This document shows positions 1 through 10,000 of a DNA stretch of 64,000 nt, in pieces. The position numbers and the translations under genes are program-made. Source of the stretch: Paenibacillus harenae DSM 16969 (GTDB lineage: Bacteria > Bacillota > Bacilli > Paenibacillales > Paenibacillaceae). The DNA lies in NCBI RefSeq assembly GCF_000422465.1, contig NZ_AULV01000018.1, forward strand, positions 62,001-126,000, given 5' to 3'. Position 1 is the first letter of the stretch; every line of letters begins with the position of its first letter. Below the pieces are notes generated by a model. That model had not been told where the DNA came from and searched no databases. It saw only the letters and a list, made by a program, of their open reading frames with translations.

Positions 1-64
1 AGAGCAGCGATGGGCCTATTTACTAACCATCGAGCGCCAACCATAGCGCACAGGAGGAACTAGC
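1..64 (+). other. Upstream gene end and scaffold ribosome site
   Basis: All three rightward frames close within these bases, so the 3' end of an upstream phage gene (portal by position, an inference) lies here but its frame cannot be chosen. A strong AGGAGG site precedes the next start. Confidence 0.3.
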
Positions 65-847
65 ATGGAAGAAGAACAAGTCGCCTACCAGAGCGAACAA
101 ATCGAAACAACCGAGCAAGAAACACAAACGGAAGCTGTCGAGACTGTTACCACGCAGGAAACGGCCGCTGCTGAAGGTTTTACAGTGAAGTACAACAAGG
201 AGGATCGGTTCGTTGCTAAAGACGAAGCGCCTACTTGGATTCAAAAAGGTTTGAACTATGACAAGGTTCAGGAACGAGCGACACAGCTTGAGCAGCAGGC
301 GAAGAATCTCGACCGTGTAGCTAAATTTTACGGTTACGATTCGTCAGAAGCTTATCTGCAAGCGCTGGACCAAGCTGAGCAAGACAAGCGAGTGCAAGAG
401 GAAGCGGATTTATACGGCGTTCCTGAGGACTTCATACGCTCTGAGTTACAACCGCTTAAGGGCGAGATTGCACAGCTGCGACAAGAACGTGAACAACTTC
501 AGCTAAAGGAACAGCAGATTCAGATTGATGCTGAGTTGAAGGATCTGCGTTCTAGGTACAATGATTTCGACAGTTACAACGAACAAATTTTCGAATTGGT
601 CACGAAAAACGGTTACGGCATTGAGCATGCTTACATGGTCGCATCGTTTCAAGACAAGATCGCGAACACTCGTAAGCAAGCGGAAGCCGAAACCATTCGT
701 AACCTGCAGCAGAACGCTGAAACGTCCACAGGGGCGCTCAGTCAAGGTGATGTGGATCACAAGACAGGATTCGCAAACCTCAGTCGTGAAGAACAGCGGC
801 GAATGATCGCTGAAGTTAAGTCAGGAACAAGAAAAACATTTGACTAG
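65..847 (+). CDS. Phage scaffolding-like protein
   Basis: A 260-residue, highly charged protein. The first 40 residues are rich in Glu, Gln and Thr. A long predicted coiled coil covers roughly residues 60-180, and the C-terminus is short and basic. Position directly before the major capsid gene, small size and coiled-coil content are the usual signs of a capsid scaffolding or head-assembly protein, which shapes the procapsid and is then removed. No catalytic motif is visible, so there is no sign of a fused protease. The start follows an AGGAGG site at good spacing, and 13 bases separate it from the capsid gene. The assignment rests on context and composition. Confidence 0.65.
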   Translation: MEEEQVAYQSEQIETTEQETQTEAVETVTTQETAAAEGFTVKYNKEDRFVAKDEAPTWIQKGLNYDKVQERATQLEQQAKNLDRVAKFYGYDSSEAYLQALDQAEQDKRVQEEADLYGVPEDFIRSELQPLKGEIAQLRQEREQLQLKEQQIQIDAELKDLRSRYNDFDSYNEQIFELVTKNGYGIEHAYMVASFQDKIANTRKQAEAETIRNLQQNAETSTGALSQGDVDHKTGFANLSREEQRRMIAEVKSGTRKTFD

Positions 848-860
848 GAGATGATTATCA

Positions 861-1823
861 ATGCCAACATCAGTACAAGGATATAACGGAACGGCCGGCG
901 TCAATCAATTAACAGCGGAGAATGCAACGTTTTATCAAACGGCGATGCTTGAGCGCCTACTCCCCGAACTGCAGTACATGAAATTCGGTGAGAAGAAGAA
1001 TATCCCGAAACGCAAAGGCGCTACAGCACAATGGAGACGGTTGAATTCCCTTGCGGTATCGACAACGGCGCTTACAGAGGGCGTCACTCCTGATGGCGTA
1101 AACCTTGATATCACGCCTGTGACGGCAACGGTTCAAGAGTACGGATCGTGGACAAAGATTTCTGATTTCATCGACATGGTCGGCCTTGATCCGCTTATGA
1201 CTGAAGCATCTGAGCTGATGGGTGAAAATGCCGGCGAATCGATGGATACGATCGTTCGCGATATTATCTATGCTGGAACAAACGTTGTATATGCGGCAAG
1301 CAGAGCTTCCCGTGTAACGGTTGCTAATACTGACAAGATCACGGCGCTTGATATCCTGAAAGTACGTCGTACAATGCGCCGTAACAAGGTTAAGCAAGTG
1401 ACGCTTCCGGGCGGCGGTAAGGGCTACATTGCTTTCATTCACACAGATGTGGCGACAGACCTGATGCAAACAACGGAGTGGAAAGATCAGAACACTTACG
1501 TTGATACAAAGAACCGCGAAGAAGGTACAATCGGTAAAATGTACGGCATCTACTTTATCGAAGTGGATAACGGCATGAAATACGTTGGTGCCGGTGCTGC
1601 CGGAATTGACGTATTTGCTACTCTCTTCATTGGTCGCGGTGCTTATGGTATTCCGGACGTTGAAGGCTCCAGCAAGCCTGACATTATCGTTCACCAAGCC
1701 GGTTCCGCTGGTACGGCTGACCCACTCAACCAGTTCAATACGGTTGCCTGGAAATCGGCGTTCACTTCCGTTCGCTTGAATGAGCTTTGCATCGTGCGAT
1801 ATGAATCAGCCGCTACTGTATAA
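861..1823 (+). CDS. Major capsid protein, N4-gp56 type
   Basis: A 320-residue protein that resembles the N4-gp56 family of major capsid proteins, the shell subunits of phages with an HK97-like fold. Supporting features are the N-terminal stretch leading into YQTAMLERLLPELQY, the basic KRKGATAQWRR segment, the LTEGVTPDG loop and the following beta-rich TVQEYGSWTKISDF segment. Length is normal for the family. It follows the scaffold-like gene and precedes a small head protein, the standard order in a head module. Family assignment is from recognisable sequence features rather than an alignment. Confidence 0.85.
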   Translation: MPTSVQGYNGTAGVNQLTAENATFYQTAMLERLLPELQYMKFGEKKNIPKRKGATAQWRRLNSLAVSTTALTEGVTPDGVNLDITPVTATVQEYGSWTKISDFIDMVGLDPLMTEASELMGENAGESMDTIVRDIIYAGTNVVYAASRASRVTVANTDKITALDILKVRRTMRRNKVKQVTLPGGGKGYIAFIHTDVATDLMQTTEWKDQNTYVDTKNREEGTIGKMYGIYFIEVDNGMKYVGAGAAGIDVFATLFIGRGAYGIPDVEGSSKPDIIVHQAGSAGTADPLNQFNTVAWKSAFTSVRLNELCIVRYESAATV

Positions 1824-1884
1824 GAAATAAAAATTAACTAGGGAGGGCTGCCGGCTCTCCCTTTACTATTAGGAGGAAATTATA

Positions 1885-2178
1885 ATGGCAAAGGCAAATG
1901 AGGCAAGTTTGGAAGCACAGATCGCGGTCGAGGAAAAATCGTTGAAGCAACAGCTGCAGGAAATGAAAAAAGTTAAGTTAACGATCCCTGAGGATCCGAA
2001 CAACCCGGATGATGTTGTGCCAATCGGTTGGAATGGTATCATCTATGCTGTTCCGCGTGGTATGGAATTCGATGTGCCTGAGGTTATCCGCGATATTTGG
2101 CAGGAAAGCTACTCCAAGACAATGGCCGTACAGCGCCGCATCCGCGAGAGCGTGAATAAGGAGATCAAGATTATCTAA
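1885..2178 (+). CDS. Small head-region phage protein
   Basis: A 97-residue protein with an N-terminal coiled-coil segment (about residues 5-35) and a short beta-rich middle containing PIGWNGIIYAVPRG. The gene follows the major capsid gene after a 61-base gap and has its own AGGAGG ribosome site. A rho-independent terminator begins right after its stop, so it is probably the last gene of an abundant capsid transcript. It may be a minor capsid or capsid-decoration protein. I do not recognise the family. Confidence 0.6.
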   Translation: MAKANEASLEAQIAVEEKSLKQQLQEMKKVKLTIPEDPNNPDDVVPIGWNGIIYAVPRGMEFDVPEVIRDIWQESYSKTMAVQRRIRESVNKEIKII

Positions 2179-2179
2179 T

Positions 2180-2200
2180 AGCCCCTTATGGGGCTTTTTT
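2180..2200 (+). terminator. Terminator after capsid genes
   Basis: The stem AGCCCC/GGGGCT has a four-base loop and is followed by six T. It lies between the small head gene and the adaptor gene and may lower expression of the downstream tail genes relative to capsid. Confidence 0.75.
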
Positions 2201-2219
2201 GCATATAAGGGGTGATAAC

Positions 2220-2780
2220 GTGAAGCTGAGTGACATTATCGACGAAGTGAACAAAGATATCGACGACGAGTTAGATGACGGTTATATCATCGGCTGGATT
2301 AATCGGGCGATAGATGATATTTCCCCATTCGCTAATCATCAACAGACCTCCACAATCAGCCTTATTGCTGATCAAAAAGCATATCCGAAACCAACTGACC
2401 TCATAAAAGTGGTTATGTTGGTGGATGAAACGGGTTCAACACCGCAAGGTTTGTACGAGTTGCCGATAAGGGACTTCACATCATGCGGTTATAAGGTAAT
2501 CGGACAGGATATCGTCATCCAACCTACGCCAAAAGAGCCGAAAAGCCTGTCGCTCTACTATGAAGCGCGTCTGCCGCATTTATCATTACCGGACGATGTA
2601 CCGGTGATTCGTTCAGACTTCCATGACCTGCTTGTTCTTTATGCGGTTGCCCGGGCCCGTTACCAGGACGAGGAAGAGGGGCTGCAGGTTAATGCAATGA
2701 GTGAATATCTCAGCCGTCGGAGCCAATTTGTTTACGAATGCCGTAAGGCTCCTATGTACAATATCGAGATGATCTTTTAG
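2220..2780 (+). CDS. Phage head-tail adaptor-like protein
   Basis: A 186-residue protein if translation starts at the GTG behind AAGGGG; in-frame codons further upstream lie in the terminator. The N-terminus, KLSDIIDEVNKDIDDELDDGYIIGWINRAIDDIS, is a helical pair typical of phage adaptor or connector proteins, followed by a beta-rich middle and a C-terminal helix rich in Tyr and Arg. Length and position between capsid and tail genes match adaptors of short-tailed phages, which join the portal to the tail. No specific family is claimed. Confidence 0.6.
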   Translation: MKLSDIIDEVNKDIDDELDDGYIIGWINRAIDDISPFANHQQTSTISLIADQKAYPKPTDLIKVVMLVDETGSTPQGLYELPIRDFTSCGYKVIGQDIVIQPTPKEPKSLSLYYEARLPHLSLPDDVPVIRSDFHDLLVLYAVARARYQDEEEGLQVNAMSEYLSRRSQFVYECRKAPMYNIEMIF

Positions 2781-2792
2781 GAGGATGGAACT

Positions 2793-4343
2793 GTGACACA
2801 AAAACTTCTCTATCCACTACGCGACTTCTCACTTGGATTGAATGACAAGGACGATCCTGCATTAGTCTCTGACAAATCTCTTACAGACGTGCAGAATGCC
2901 ATCATAGGGCGCGGTTTCGTAGCAAAACGGCACGGATATACCAAATACAACACAGTAGCCTTACCGAGCGCTGTGAAGCGTCTATACACGTTCTATAAAA
3001 ACAACGGTACGAGTGAATTTCTGGCCGTTTCTAACCTGGCTCTACACAAGGATACTGCCGGCACCTTCTCGCCTATCCCATTCAGCGGAATCACGGCTCT
3101 CACATCGAACAATACAAGCATGCTGACGTACAAGAACCGTACCTTAGTGGACGTTACGCTCATTGCAGACGGTGGAAAGCTAAAGGTATACAACGGGACG
3201 GACGTGAGGGAAGTTGTTCCGCATACACCCTCTACCGCTGAAACTACTGACCCGGGATCGAATGATCTTGTTAATCTCACTAATTTCCGGGCAATCGCAA
3301 TCAAGCAGGACCGCATATTTGCGCTGGCCCATGCAACGGTCAAAAACCGGTTGAGCTTCTGCCATCATGACCCGATCTTAGGCTATGCTACATTCGATTA
3401 CTTCCCGGCTACATTCTTTTTCGACCTTGTAAGCGAACAAAACGACGAATCCATAACGCTCCGGACATTCCGGAACGCGATTATTATATTAAATCGGCGG
3501 TCAATGTGGGCTTTAACTGGCGACGGCCGGACCATAAACGACTATGAAATGCGCCGTATCAACGTTCCAAGCGGCTGTATTGCTCCTGAAAGTGTGGCCT
3601 ATGTCGGCAATAACCTGTTCTACCTATCAGACGATGGCGTATACAGCCTCTACAGCACCGATAGAGACTATATCAGCGCGGATCTAATATCTGTCGTGCA
3701 GGATGGTAAAACGGTCATATCGAGCGTTGAGACGACTTTAAACGGCATATCACAGTCCGACAAAGCGAAGGCAGTTGGGGAGTATTCCGACAACAAGTAT
3801 TATCTATCGTTTCCAAGCGGTCTGACGCTGGTTTATGACACGATCCTGCGTTGCTGGACCAAATGGACGAACGTGCCGGCCAATGACTTTTTAGATCGTA
3901 ATGGGGTGCTGTACTTCTCCGCTGAAAGTGGGTTCATATATAAGTTTGATACCGCGGTATTCAATGATAGCGGCGCGATCATCTCTTTCATGATGAAGAC
4001 GAAAAATAGCGATTTTGGATACGATGCGCAAGTTAAGAAGTTCCGAACGCTCAAGGTAATTGCCAGACAGTACGAGGCACAGAGTTCGGAATTCAATTTA
4101 AAAGTTATCATTGACAGTCTGGAAGTGGATGTCAACGCCATCTCGACCGACGAATCAGGTGTGTGGGATGAAGGGAATTGGGATGAAGTTTCTTGGGGTA
4201 TTCGAAATGTAATCATAAAGAATGCCAAGCTAAGGAAGAAAGGGAACAACATCCAATATGTCATTACAAATGATTTACTAGATCAGCCATTGACAATATA
4301 TCGATTCGCTCAAGTGTACAAAGTTAAAAAAATAAAGGGGTGA
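2793..4343 (+). CDS. Phage propeller-like tail tube/stabilisation protein
   Basis: A 516-residue protein made almost entirely of short beta strands. It contains repeated blades with motifs such as NNLFYLSDDGVYSLY, KYYLSFPSGLTLVYD and GVLYFSAESGFIYKFD. It opens with LRDFSLGLNDKDDPALVSDKSLTDVQNAI, the kind of start seen in T7 gp12 / P22 gp10-like proteins that assemble below the portal. I infer a beta-propeller tail-tube or head-closure protein. The GTG start has an AGGAGG site. The C-terminal 100 residues are more basic and may contact the fibre encoded next. Confidence 0.6.
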   Translation: MTQKLLYPLRDFSLGLNDKDDPALVSDKSLTDVQNAIIGRGFVAKRHGYTKYNTVALPSAVKRLYTFYKNNGTSEFLAVSNLALHKDTAGTFSPIPFSGITALTSNNTSMLTYKNRTLVDVTLIADGGKLKVYNGTDVREVVPHTPSTAETTDPGSNDLVNLTNFRAIAIKQDRIFALAHATVKNRLSFCHHDPILGYATFDYFPATFFFDLVSEQNDESITLRTFRNAIIILNRRSMWALTGDGRTINDYEMRRINVPSGCIAPESVAYVGNNLFYLSDDGVYSLYSTDRDYISADLISVVQDGKTVISSVETTLNGISQSDKAKAVGEYSDNKYYLSFPSGLTLVYDTILRCWTKWTNVPANDFLDRNGVLYFSAESGFIYKFDTAVFNDSGAIISFMMKTKNSDFGYDAQVKKFRTLKVIARQYEAQSSEFNLKVIIDSLEVDVNAISTDESGVWDEGNWDEVSWGIRNVIIKNAKLRKKGNNIQYVITNDLLDQPLTIYRFAQVYKVKKIKG

Positions 4344-4347
4344 GAAG

Positions 4348-5178
4348 GTGGGGCTACTTAATCGACTCTACACGTTTATTGCTGGGCAACGAATTGTTTC
4401 CACTCAAATGAACGATGAATTAAATCAACTTATCGCCGGCCATAACAACCACGATACACGCATTGTTGCGGCTGAAGGTGACATAACCGTTCTTGAGGGG
4501 CAAGTACAGGACCTTATCAATGAAGAGATACCGGCCGGCACAATCGACTACGCCAAACTAGCACCCGATGTTATAGCGGCGTTTGTAAATACTTCCGGCA
4601 GCGAAACAATGACAGGTTCTTTAACGCTTCCGCTTATGATTGGTGATATATCCGTCGTAGATACAAGAGAGGTAAACACGCTACCAGCCGATGTTCCTAG
4701 CAGAGTATCCATTGATTTTAAAACGGGATCCTCGATAGGGCTTGCGAGTAACTTTTATGTCGTTTACTCGTTTAGAGGCTGGCACGATGATTCTGGTGGA
4801 CCTGCGCACCAGACCGCTTACGGCGATGATGGGGTATGGTGGAGAAAAGGAACCACGGCAGGCGGCTGGGGTTCATGGAATCCTGTATACACCTCGATTT
4901 ACGCACCATACGACAAAGGCTCCTACACAGGAGACGGCGCTGCAACTCGCGACATTGCACTACCGTTCACTCCGAGTGCTGTATATCTAACACGTAGAGA
5001 CCCTGGCAACGCCGTAATTGATCCAACATTCATGGCATTGTCAGTAACTGGTTCAAACGCAAAGCGGAACGGGACAGATACGGTAACTATCGGGACAAAT
5101 AAAATTACGGTTTACAACAGCGCGAATGCTAAAACAAACGAAAGCACTCAAGTTTACAACTACATCGCATTGAGATAG
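4348..5178 (+). CDS. Tail fibre / receptor-binding protein, knob type
   Basis: A 276-residue protein. Residues 1-60 form a helical shaft with hydrophobic heptads. The middle holds a module resembling the pyocin-knob fold (TGSSIGLASNFYVVYSFRG through WWRKGTTAGGWGSWNPVY, about residues 115-190). The last 80 residues are Thr- and Asn-rich beta sequence suited to a trimeric tip. Such proteins bind the host cell surface. GTG start behind AAGGGGTGAG. The gene sits between the propeller-like tail gene and the XkdX-like cluster, as host-range genes often do. Confidence 0.7.
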   Translation: MGLLNRLYTFIAGQRIVSTQMNDELNQLIAGHNNHDTRIVAAEGDITVLEGQVQDLINEEIPAGTIDYAKLAPDVIAAFVNTSGSETMTGSLTLPLMIGDISVVDTREVNTLPADVPSRVSIDFKTGSSIGLASNFYVVYSFRGWHDDSGGPAHQTAYGDDGVWWRKGTTAGGWGSWNPVYTSIYAPYDKGSYTGDGAATRDIALPFTPSAVYLTRRDPGNAVIDPTFMALSVTGSNAKRNGTDTVTIGTNKITVYNSANAKTNESTQVYNYIALR

Positions 5179-5188
5179 GAGGTTAACC

Positions 5189-5554
5189 ATGATCCTACAT
5201 GCAAACGGAAGCTATGAGTCGGCAGATTGGCACACTCCTGAGACATATCCGGATTCATATTTCATTGATGATCAATCAGCGCTGGCCGCTAAGATTATGA
5301 CCCTTTTCCCATACTTCTCGATCATAACCGACGCTAACGGCGAACTGATCGACGTTGAGCCACGCGATAAAACACCAGAGGAAATCGAAGCTGAGAAGCC
5401 AAAGAAAACGCCGGATCAACTACGAATTGAGCAGCTCGAAAACGAATCAGCAATGATTGCTATGGAATTGATCGATACGCAAATAGCACTGGAACAAACG
5501 CAAAGTGAGCAAGCTGCATTGCTTCTAGCACTAATCGATGGAGGTGTTCTGTAA
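5189..5554 (+). CDS. Fibre-associated small phage protein
   Basis: A 121-residue acidic protein with two parts. The globular N-terminus contains ESADWHTPETYPDSYFIDDQ, and the C-terminal coiled coil (about residues 70-115) is rich in Gln, Leu and Glu. Proteins of this build directly after a fibre gene and before an XkdX-like peptide are common in Bacillales prophages, where they are thought to accompany the fibre. Its stop overlaps the next start (TAATG), so the two genes are translationally coupled. Confidence 0.55.
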   Translation: MILHANGSYESADWHTPETYPDSYFIDDQSALAAKIMTLFPYFSIITDANGELIDVEPRDKTPEEIEAEKPKKTPDQLRIEQLENESAMIAMELIDTQIALEQTQSEQAALLLALIDGGVL

Positions 5555-5685
5555 TGGACTGGTTTACCATTGTTAAACGGCACTATGACGCAGGTAGATA
5601 CCTCAATTCAGACGTAATGAAGTTTGTCACAGCCGGGAAAATAACAAACGAACAATACACAGAAATAACAGGTCAGGCGGTGTAA
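5554..5685 (+). CDS. XkdX-like small phage protein
   Basis: A 43-residue protein beginning MDWFTIVKRHYDAGRY and containing VMKFVTAGKITNEQYTEIT. This is the characteristic layout of XkdX-family peptides: a W-x-x-I-K-x-Y-x-x-G-x-Y start followed by a V-x-x-G-K-I-T-x-E-Q-Y-x-x-I-T segment. They occur near tail-fibre genes in Firmicute prophages and their exact role is unknown. The start overlaps the previous stop. Confidence 0.75.
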   Translation: MDWFTIVKRHYDAGRYLNSDVMKFVTAGKITNEQYTEITGQAV

Positions 5686-5689
5686 ACGG

Positions 5690-7006
5690 ATGGCAATGAC
5701 TGCCCAGCAAATTACAGCGGAATTGCAGCGCAAAAAGAATAACGGCATCGCTCCTACGAATGCGGCGAATGCAGCGCAATACAGTACGTTGAAGCCACAA
5801 ACGCCGGCTACGACCTCACAGGCGAACGCGAGTTTCACGCCTAACCCGACAGCGCCAAAACTGAATCAAGGTCAGCTTGACTATTTCGAAAAGAATTATG
5901 GCGGCATCGATAAATACGCTGCGGATCAAAATGCAAGATACGCATCAGGTGACAGTGGCTTGAGAGCCAAGATACTAGCTGATGCTATGCGCGTGGGTTA
6001 TGGCGTTCAAGGCACGTCAGGTACGCAAAAAACACAGAACGAACCGGCTATGAAACAATCAGCCGCGGGACAATTCGCGCCTAAGACTTACTCAGCCATG
6101 GATTACGCAACGGCTCTGGCGCAGTCGAACCAGCAGGTTGATCCGCTATATGCCCGGGCCGCTGAGAACGTCAAAGCAGAGCAGTATCAAAACTCCCTAA
6201 ACGCTGGGGAGCTCGCATCAGCGCGTGGGGGCGCTCAATCCGGATTAGCGGCTGACCTGCAAAATAAGGTGAGTATAGCTGGTCAAAACTCCATCAAAGA
6301 CTTGGATGCTCAAAGAGCTGCGCAAGTTGCTGAAATGGCGCAAGCGTTAGTCAATCGATCTGAGGACAATGCATTCCGTAATCGGGGGCAAGACTTCAAC
6401 GAATGGCTTGGTTCTGAGCAATTGGGGTTATCGAGGGATGAACTTTCTCGCCTTTCCTCAAGAGATCAAGTAGCCGACGAGCAATTCAATAGGAATTTTG
6501 AATATGGAGTAAGTAGGGATCAAGTCGCGGATAGTCGATATGATAAGGAGTTTGCATATGGTGCTAGTCGTGACAAAATCGCTGATGAACGCTATAAAGC
6601 GGAATTTGATAGAGATGTAGCGCAATGGGGTGAAGAGTTTGCGCTTGAAAAAGCTGTACAAAATCGTCAATTATCCCAATCTGATGCACGAATTGCATTA
6701 GATCGTGCGCAAGAAGCGAGGATAAGCTCAGGTGGCGGCGGCTCAGGTAGATCTGGTGGATCTGGCGGCTCTAGCGGTTCCAAACCGTCTACAGCTTCAG
6801 TGATACAGGACATTAACCTACCAAGAAGCGCTGCATCAATGGAAACATACATCATCAACAACTTGCCGGGGGGCAAAAACGTTGCTGGTCCTCCATCACC
6901 TAACCAGTTATCGCTTATAGAGAGTATGATCCTGGATAATCCGAATCTATCGGAATCGGACATGGTCAAGTTGTATAAAAAGTTTGGCATTCCTTTGCCA
7001 GAGTAG
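5690..7006 (+). CDS. Phage virion protein with 18-residue repeats
   Basis: A 438-residue low-complexity protein. The first 110 residues are Ala-, Gln- and Asn-rich. Residues about 135-260 are helical. Next come three near-perfect copies of an 18-residue unit (SRDQVADEQFNRNFEYGV, SRDQVADSRYDKEFAYGA, SRDKIADERYKAEFDRD), then a Gly/Ser linker (GGGGSGRSGGSGGSSGS) and a compact C-terminal domain ending in a short helix. The arrangement suggests a fibrous internal or tail protein. The gene directly precedes the giant virion gene and may encode its partner. I do not recognise a named family. Confidence 0.55.
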   Translation: MAMTAQQITAELQRKKNNGIAPTNAANAAQYSTLKPQTPATTSQANASFTPNPTAPKLNQGQLDYFEKNYGGIDKYAADQNARYASGDSGLRAKILADAMRVGYGVQGTSGTQKTQNEPAMKQSAAGQFAPKTYSAMDYATALAQSNQQVDPLYARAAENVKAEQYQNSLNAGELASARGGAQSGLAADLQNKVSIAGQNSIKDLDAQRAAQVAEMAQALVNRSEDNAFRNRGQDFNEWLGSEQLGLSRDELSRLSSRDQVADEQFNRNFEYGVSRDQVADSRYDKEFAYGASRDKIADERYKAEFDRDVAQWGEEFALEKAVQNRQLSQSDARIALDRAQEARISSGGGGSGRSGGSGGSSGSKPSTASVIQDINLPRSAASMETYIINNLPGGKNVAGPPSPNQLSLIESMILDNPNLSESDMVKLYKKFGIPLPE

Positions 7007-7017
7007 GAGCGTGAAGC

Positions 7018-10000
7018 ATGGGCATATTCGATAAACGCCGGGAGCAGTTGGGCATCAAGACTGCTGAACCAGCTAAAAAAACATCAAGTGGTGGAACTGG
7101 TGGCGGCTCGGCGTTTGATCGTAGACGCACTAGTATCCAAAAGGAAAAGGAAGAACGGCGGCAACAGTCGGCGCGTCAAACAGAGGAAAGGGTGGAGAGG
7201 TCCACACCTTCCCCTCTTCCAAGCGTAGAAAGCCAGCTACGCACAGCGACAACCGCATTCACGCCGCAAAGCGTTAACCGGGATCTACGTCCGGTGTTTG
7301 GTCCTACTGCACCATCCGGAAGGCAACTGAGGCTTGCAGAGAACGCACAGCAGCCGGGTCGTGACATACCTGTAATTGGCGATGTGTTAAAGGTATTTGA
7401 TGCCGTTGAAGCTACTACTAGACCAGGGGCAAAAGTGGCTGAGCAGCTTTATACACCAGGTGCAGGACTGACAGCCATTACCGGGGCTACAGCAGCAACA
7501 GGGAGCCTTATTTCCCGGGCAGCGCCTAAACTTGGTCTCGGCACAGGACTATTGCCTACGGTCGGACGTGAAGCAATCAAGGAAGGCGTTGTAAGCGCGC
7601 CGTTAGCAGCTGGTCAATCGTTAGCGTCGAATCCTCGTGGTGGTCTAGAAGAAGCCGGCAAACAAGCTCTAATTGGTGCAGGTCTGGGCGCTGCTGGTGG
7701 CGCCGCATTATCCGGTCTTGGAAGAGGTGCAGGAATGGTTGCTGAGAACGCGGCAGAACGCGTTATTGGCAATCAATTAGGCGCTGCACGATCCATCCAA
7801 CAAGCTGGCGATGCAGTTACAACCGGACGTCTCAAGGTAGGCGGTCCCGACACCTACGTAAACAGGGTTATGAGCGAGATAAGCCCGATCGTAACTGAAC
7901 GCATCACACCGCCGCTAGAAAACCCTAACGAGCTGGCTAAGTGGCTTAAACCGCATCTTGGCGATGTATCCCTGAACGAGATCCGCAAACTGCCATACGA
8001 GGATATGCGCCAGCTAGCGAATGACATTAAAGGCAATATGAACATGTACGATGTGGCCCGATCGGTAGCGAAGGAGCGAGGCTATAATCTTGATGACATC
8101 CTGGGAGGCAATACGCCGAACTTCAAGAACGAGGTTGAGAGGCTTCGTATGGGACGTGTAGCAGGGGCTATTGATGCACCTCAGAATACAAGGATGGCAT
8201 TGTCTACTAACGCACCTGAAGCGCCTGCAGCCGCATCACAACCGCAAAACAGTTGGTTTTCTCAGCTATTCGGTGACAAAGGTATTGGAATAACGCCGTT
8301 CGGCTCCAACAAAAGCAATCGAATCGTAACAACAGAGCAGCAAATCGTCAATAATCCGCTACGAAATAACGTCAGCGGAGCGATAGAAGGAACGAAACAA
8401 GCTGCACGATCAACGTATCACAATACAGTGGACTACCTTTCTCCGCTCAACAAGATCAGCCGGAAGACATACGATGCGGCAATGGACTCTGCTAGAGCAA
8501 ATAACGTAGCAAACACCATTATCCGTGACAAGTTTGTCGATCTTGAAGGCAATGTAATCGGCGGCAGCTTAGACGATATTATGAAAAAAACTCGTGGACT
8601 TGGCAAGAATGTCGATGATTACCTCGTACTTAGACATGCTATAACGCGCATGGAGAGAGGCGAACGGGTATATGATGATGCACTTAAGATGACTCCTGAT
8701 AAGGCTAGAGAAGCCGTTCAGAAGCTTGAGGCACGTTATCCTGCACTTAAGGAGATTGGGCAGGAGTGGGATACGTTCAATACGAATCTATTAGATTCCG
8801 GGGTACGTGAAGGATTGATAAGCGAGGCTGCTAGAAATGCAATGCGCCAGGCTAATCCAAACTACGCATCCATGCGCCGGCAGTTCACGGTTGGTGAGAA
8901 GTTAGCACAACCAAAGTTCGGTGGAGGTTCTGGGTTCTCAGGTCAGAGCGCACCAATCAAAGAGGTAAGCCCGACCGGTTCCACACGTCGCATTGTAACT
9001 CCGTTGCGCTCGGCAATCGAACAAACCTATGCTTGGAAAAGTGCAGAGCTTCGTAACCGCAGTATGCAGGAGATCGTTAAGGCAATTCAAGCGGATCCTG
9101 ATGGCATGAAAGGTATCGTAGAGATCGTTAAAAAGCCCACCACAAGCTATAAAAATTTGGATGATGCGCTGCGTGACGGTGGGTCAGAGGAATTCCTAGA
9201 GCTGCTGGACAATGATTTCAAGTCCCTGTTTAAGAAGAATTCCGCAGGGGATGAGAATATCGTTAGGGCCATGGTCAAGGGACAGCCGGTATTCGTAAAG
9301 GTGCATGATGCTGAAGCAGTAAAAGCGTTGCTCGGAATGGGAGCAGATCAAGCTAATATTGTTATGGCAGGTATGAGACTCTTTTCAGATGCTACAAAAC
9401 GAGGAGCAACGGGATTACTTGCACCAATGTTCGCGGTAAAGAGTTTGACGGCCGATTCAGTCCAAGCGGCGATTCAATCACCTAACGGTTTCAAACATCT
9501 AGCTGTAGACCTTCCGCATGCTATGATCAGTTCCTTAGCAGACGCATTGAAGATACCGGGACTGAGGAACCTGGCCGAGGATTTCAGAAGATCAGGGGGC
9601 GAATACTCCGCATTATTGCGAGGTGATAGGAAGCTAAATACAACGATTAGCGACCTGCGAAGAGATCCATTTCTATCACCACAAGGGATTGTTAAGGGTG
9701 CAGCTAAGACGATCAAAGCGCCATTCAAAGTCCTTGAGAAGGCGGCTGATTTGTCCGAGAATGCAAACCGGATGGCGGCATTCCGTAGGGCGATGAAGGG
9801 GAAAGAGCGGACACCTGAGAATGTGCGAAATGCAATTAATGCAGCTCGTGAATCTACGGTTAACTTCTCACGTAGGGGTGACTGGTCGAACAACATCGAG
9901 GCATTTATTCCCTACAGCAATGCGGCGGTTCAAGGTATTCGGAGGGTAGGGCAATCCTTCATAAAGCATCCTGTTAAAACGACAGGCGGCTTATTATCGC

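Noticed and set aside
957-1697. Long open frame on the minus strand inside the capsid gene
   Set aside because: It mirrors the capsid gene, has no ribosome site and an unnatural composition. A shadow frame.
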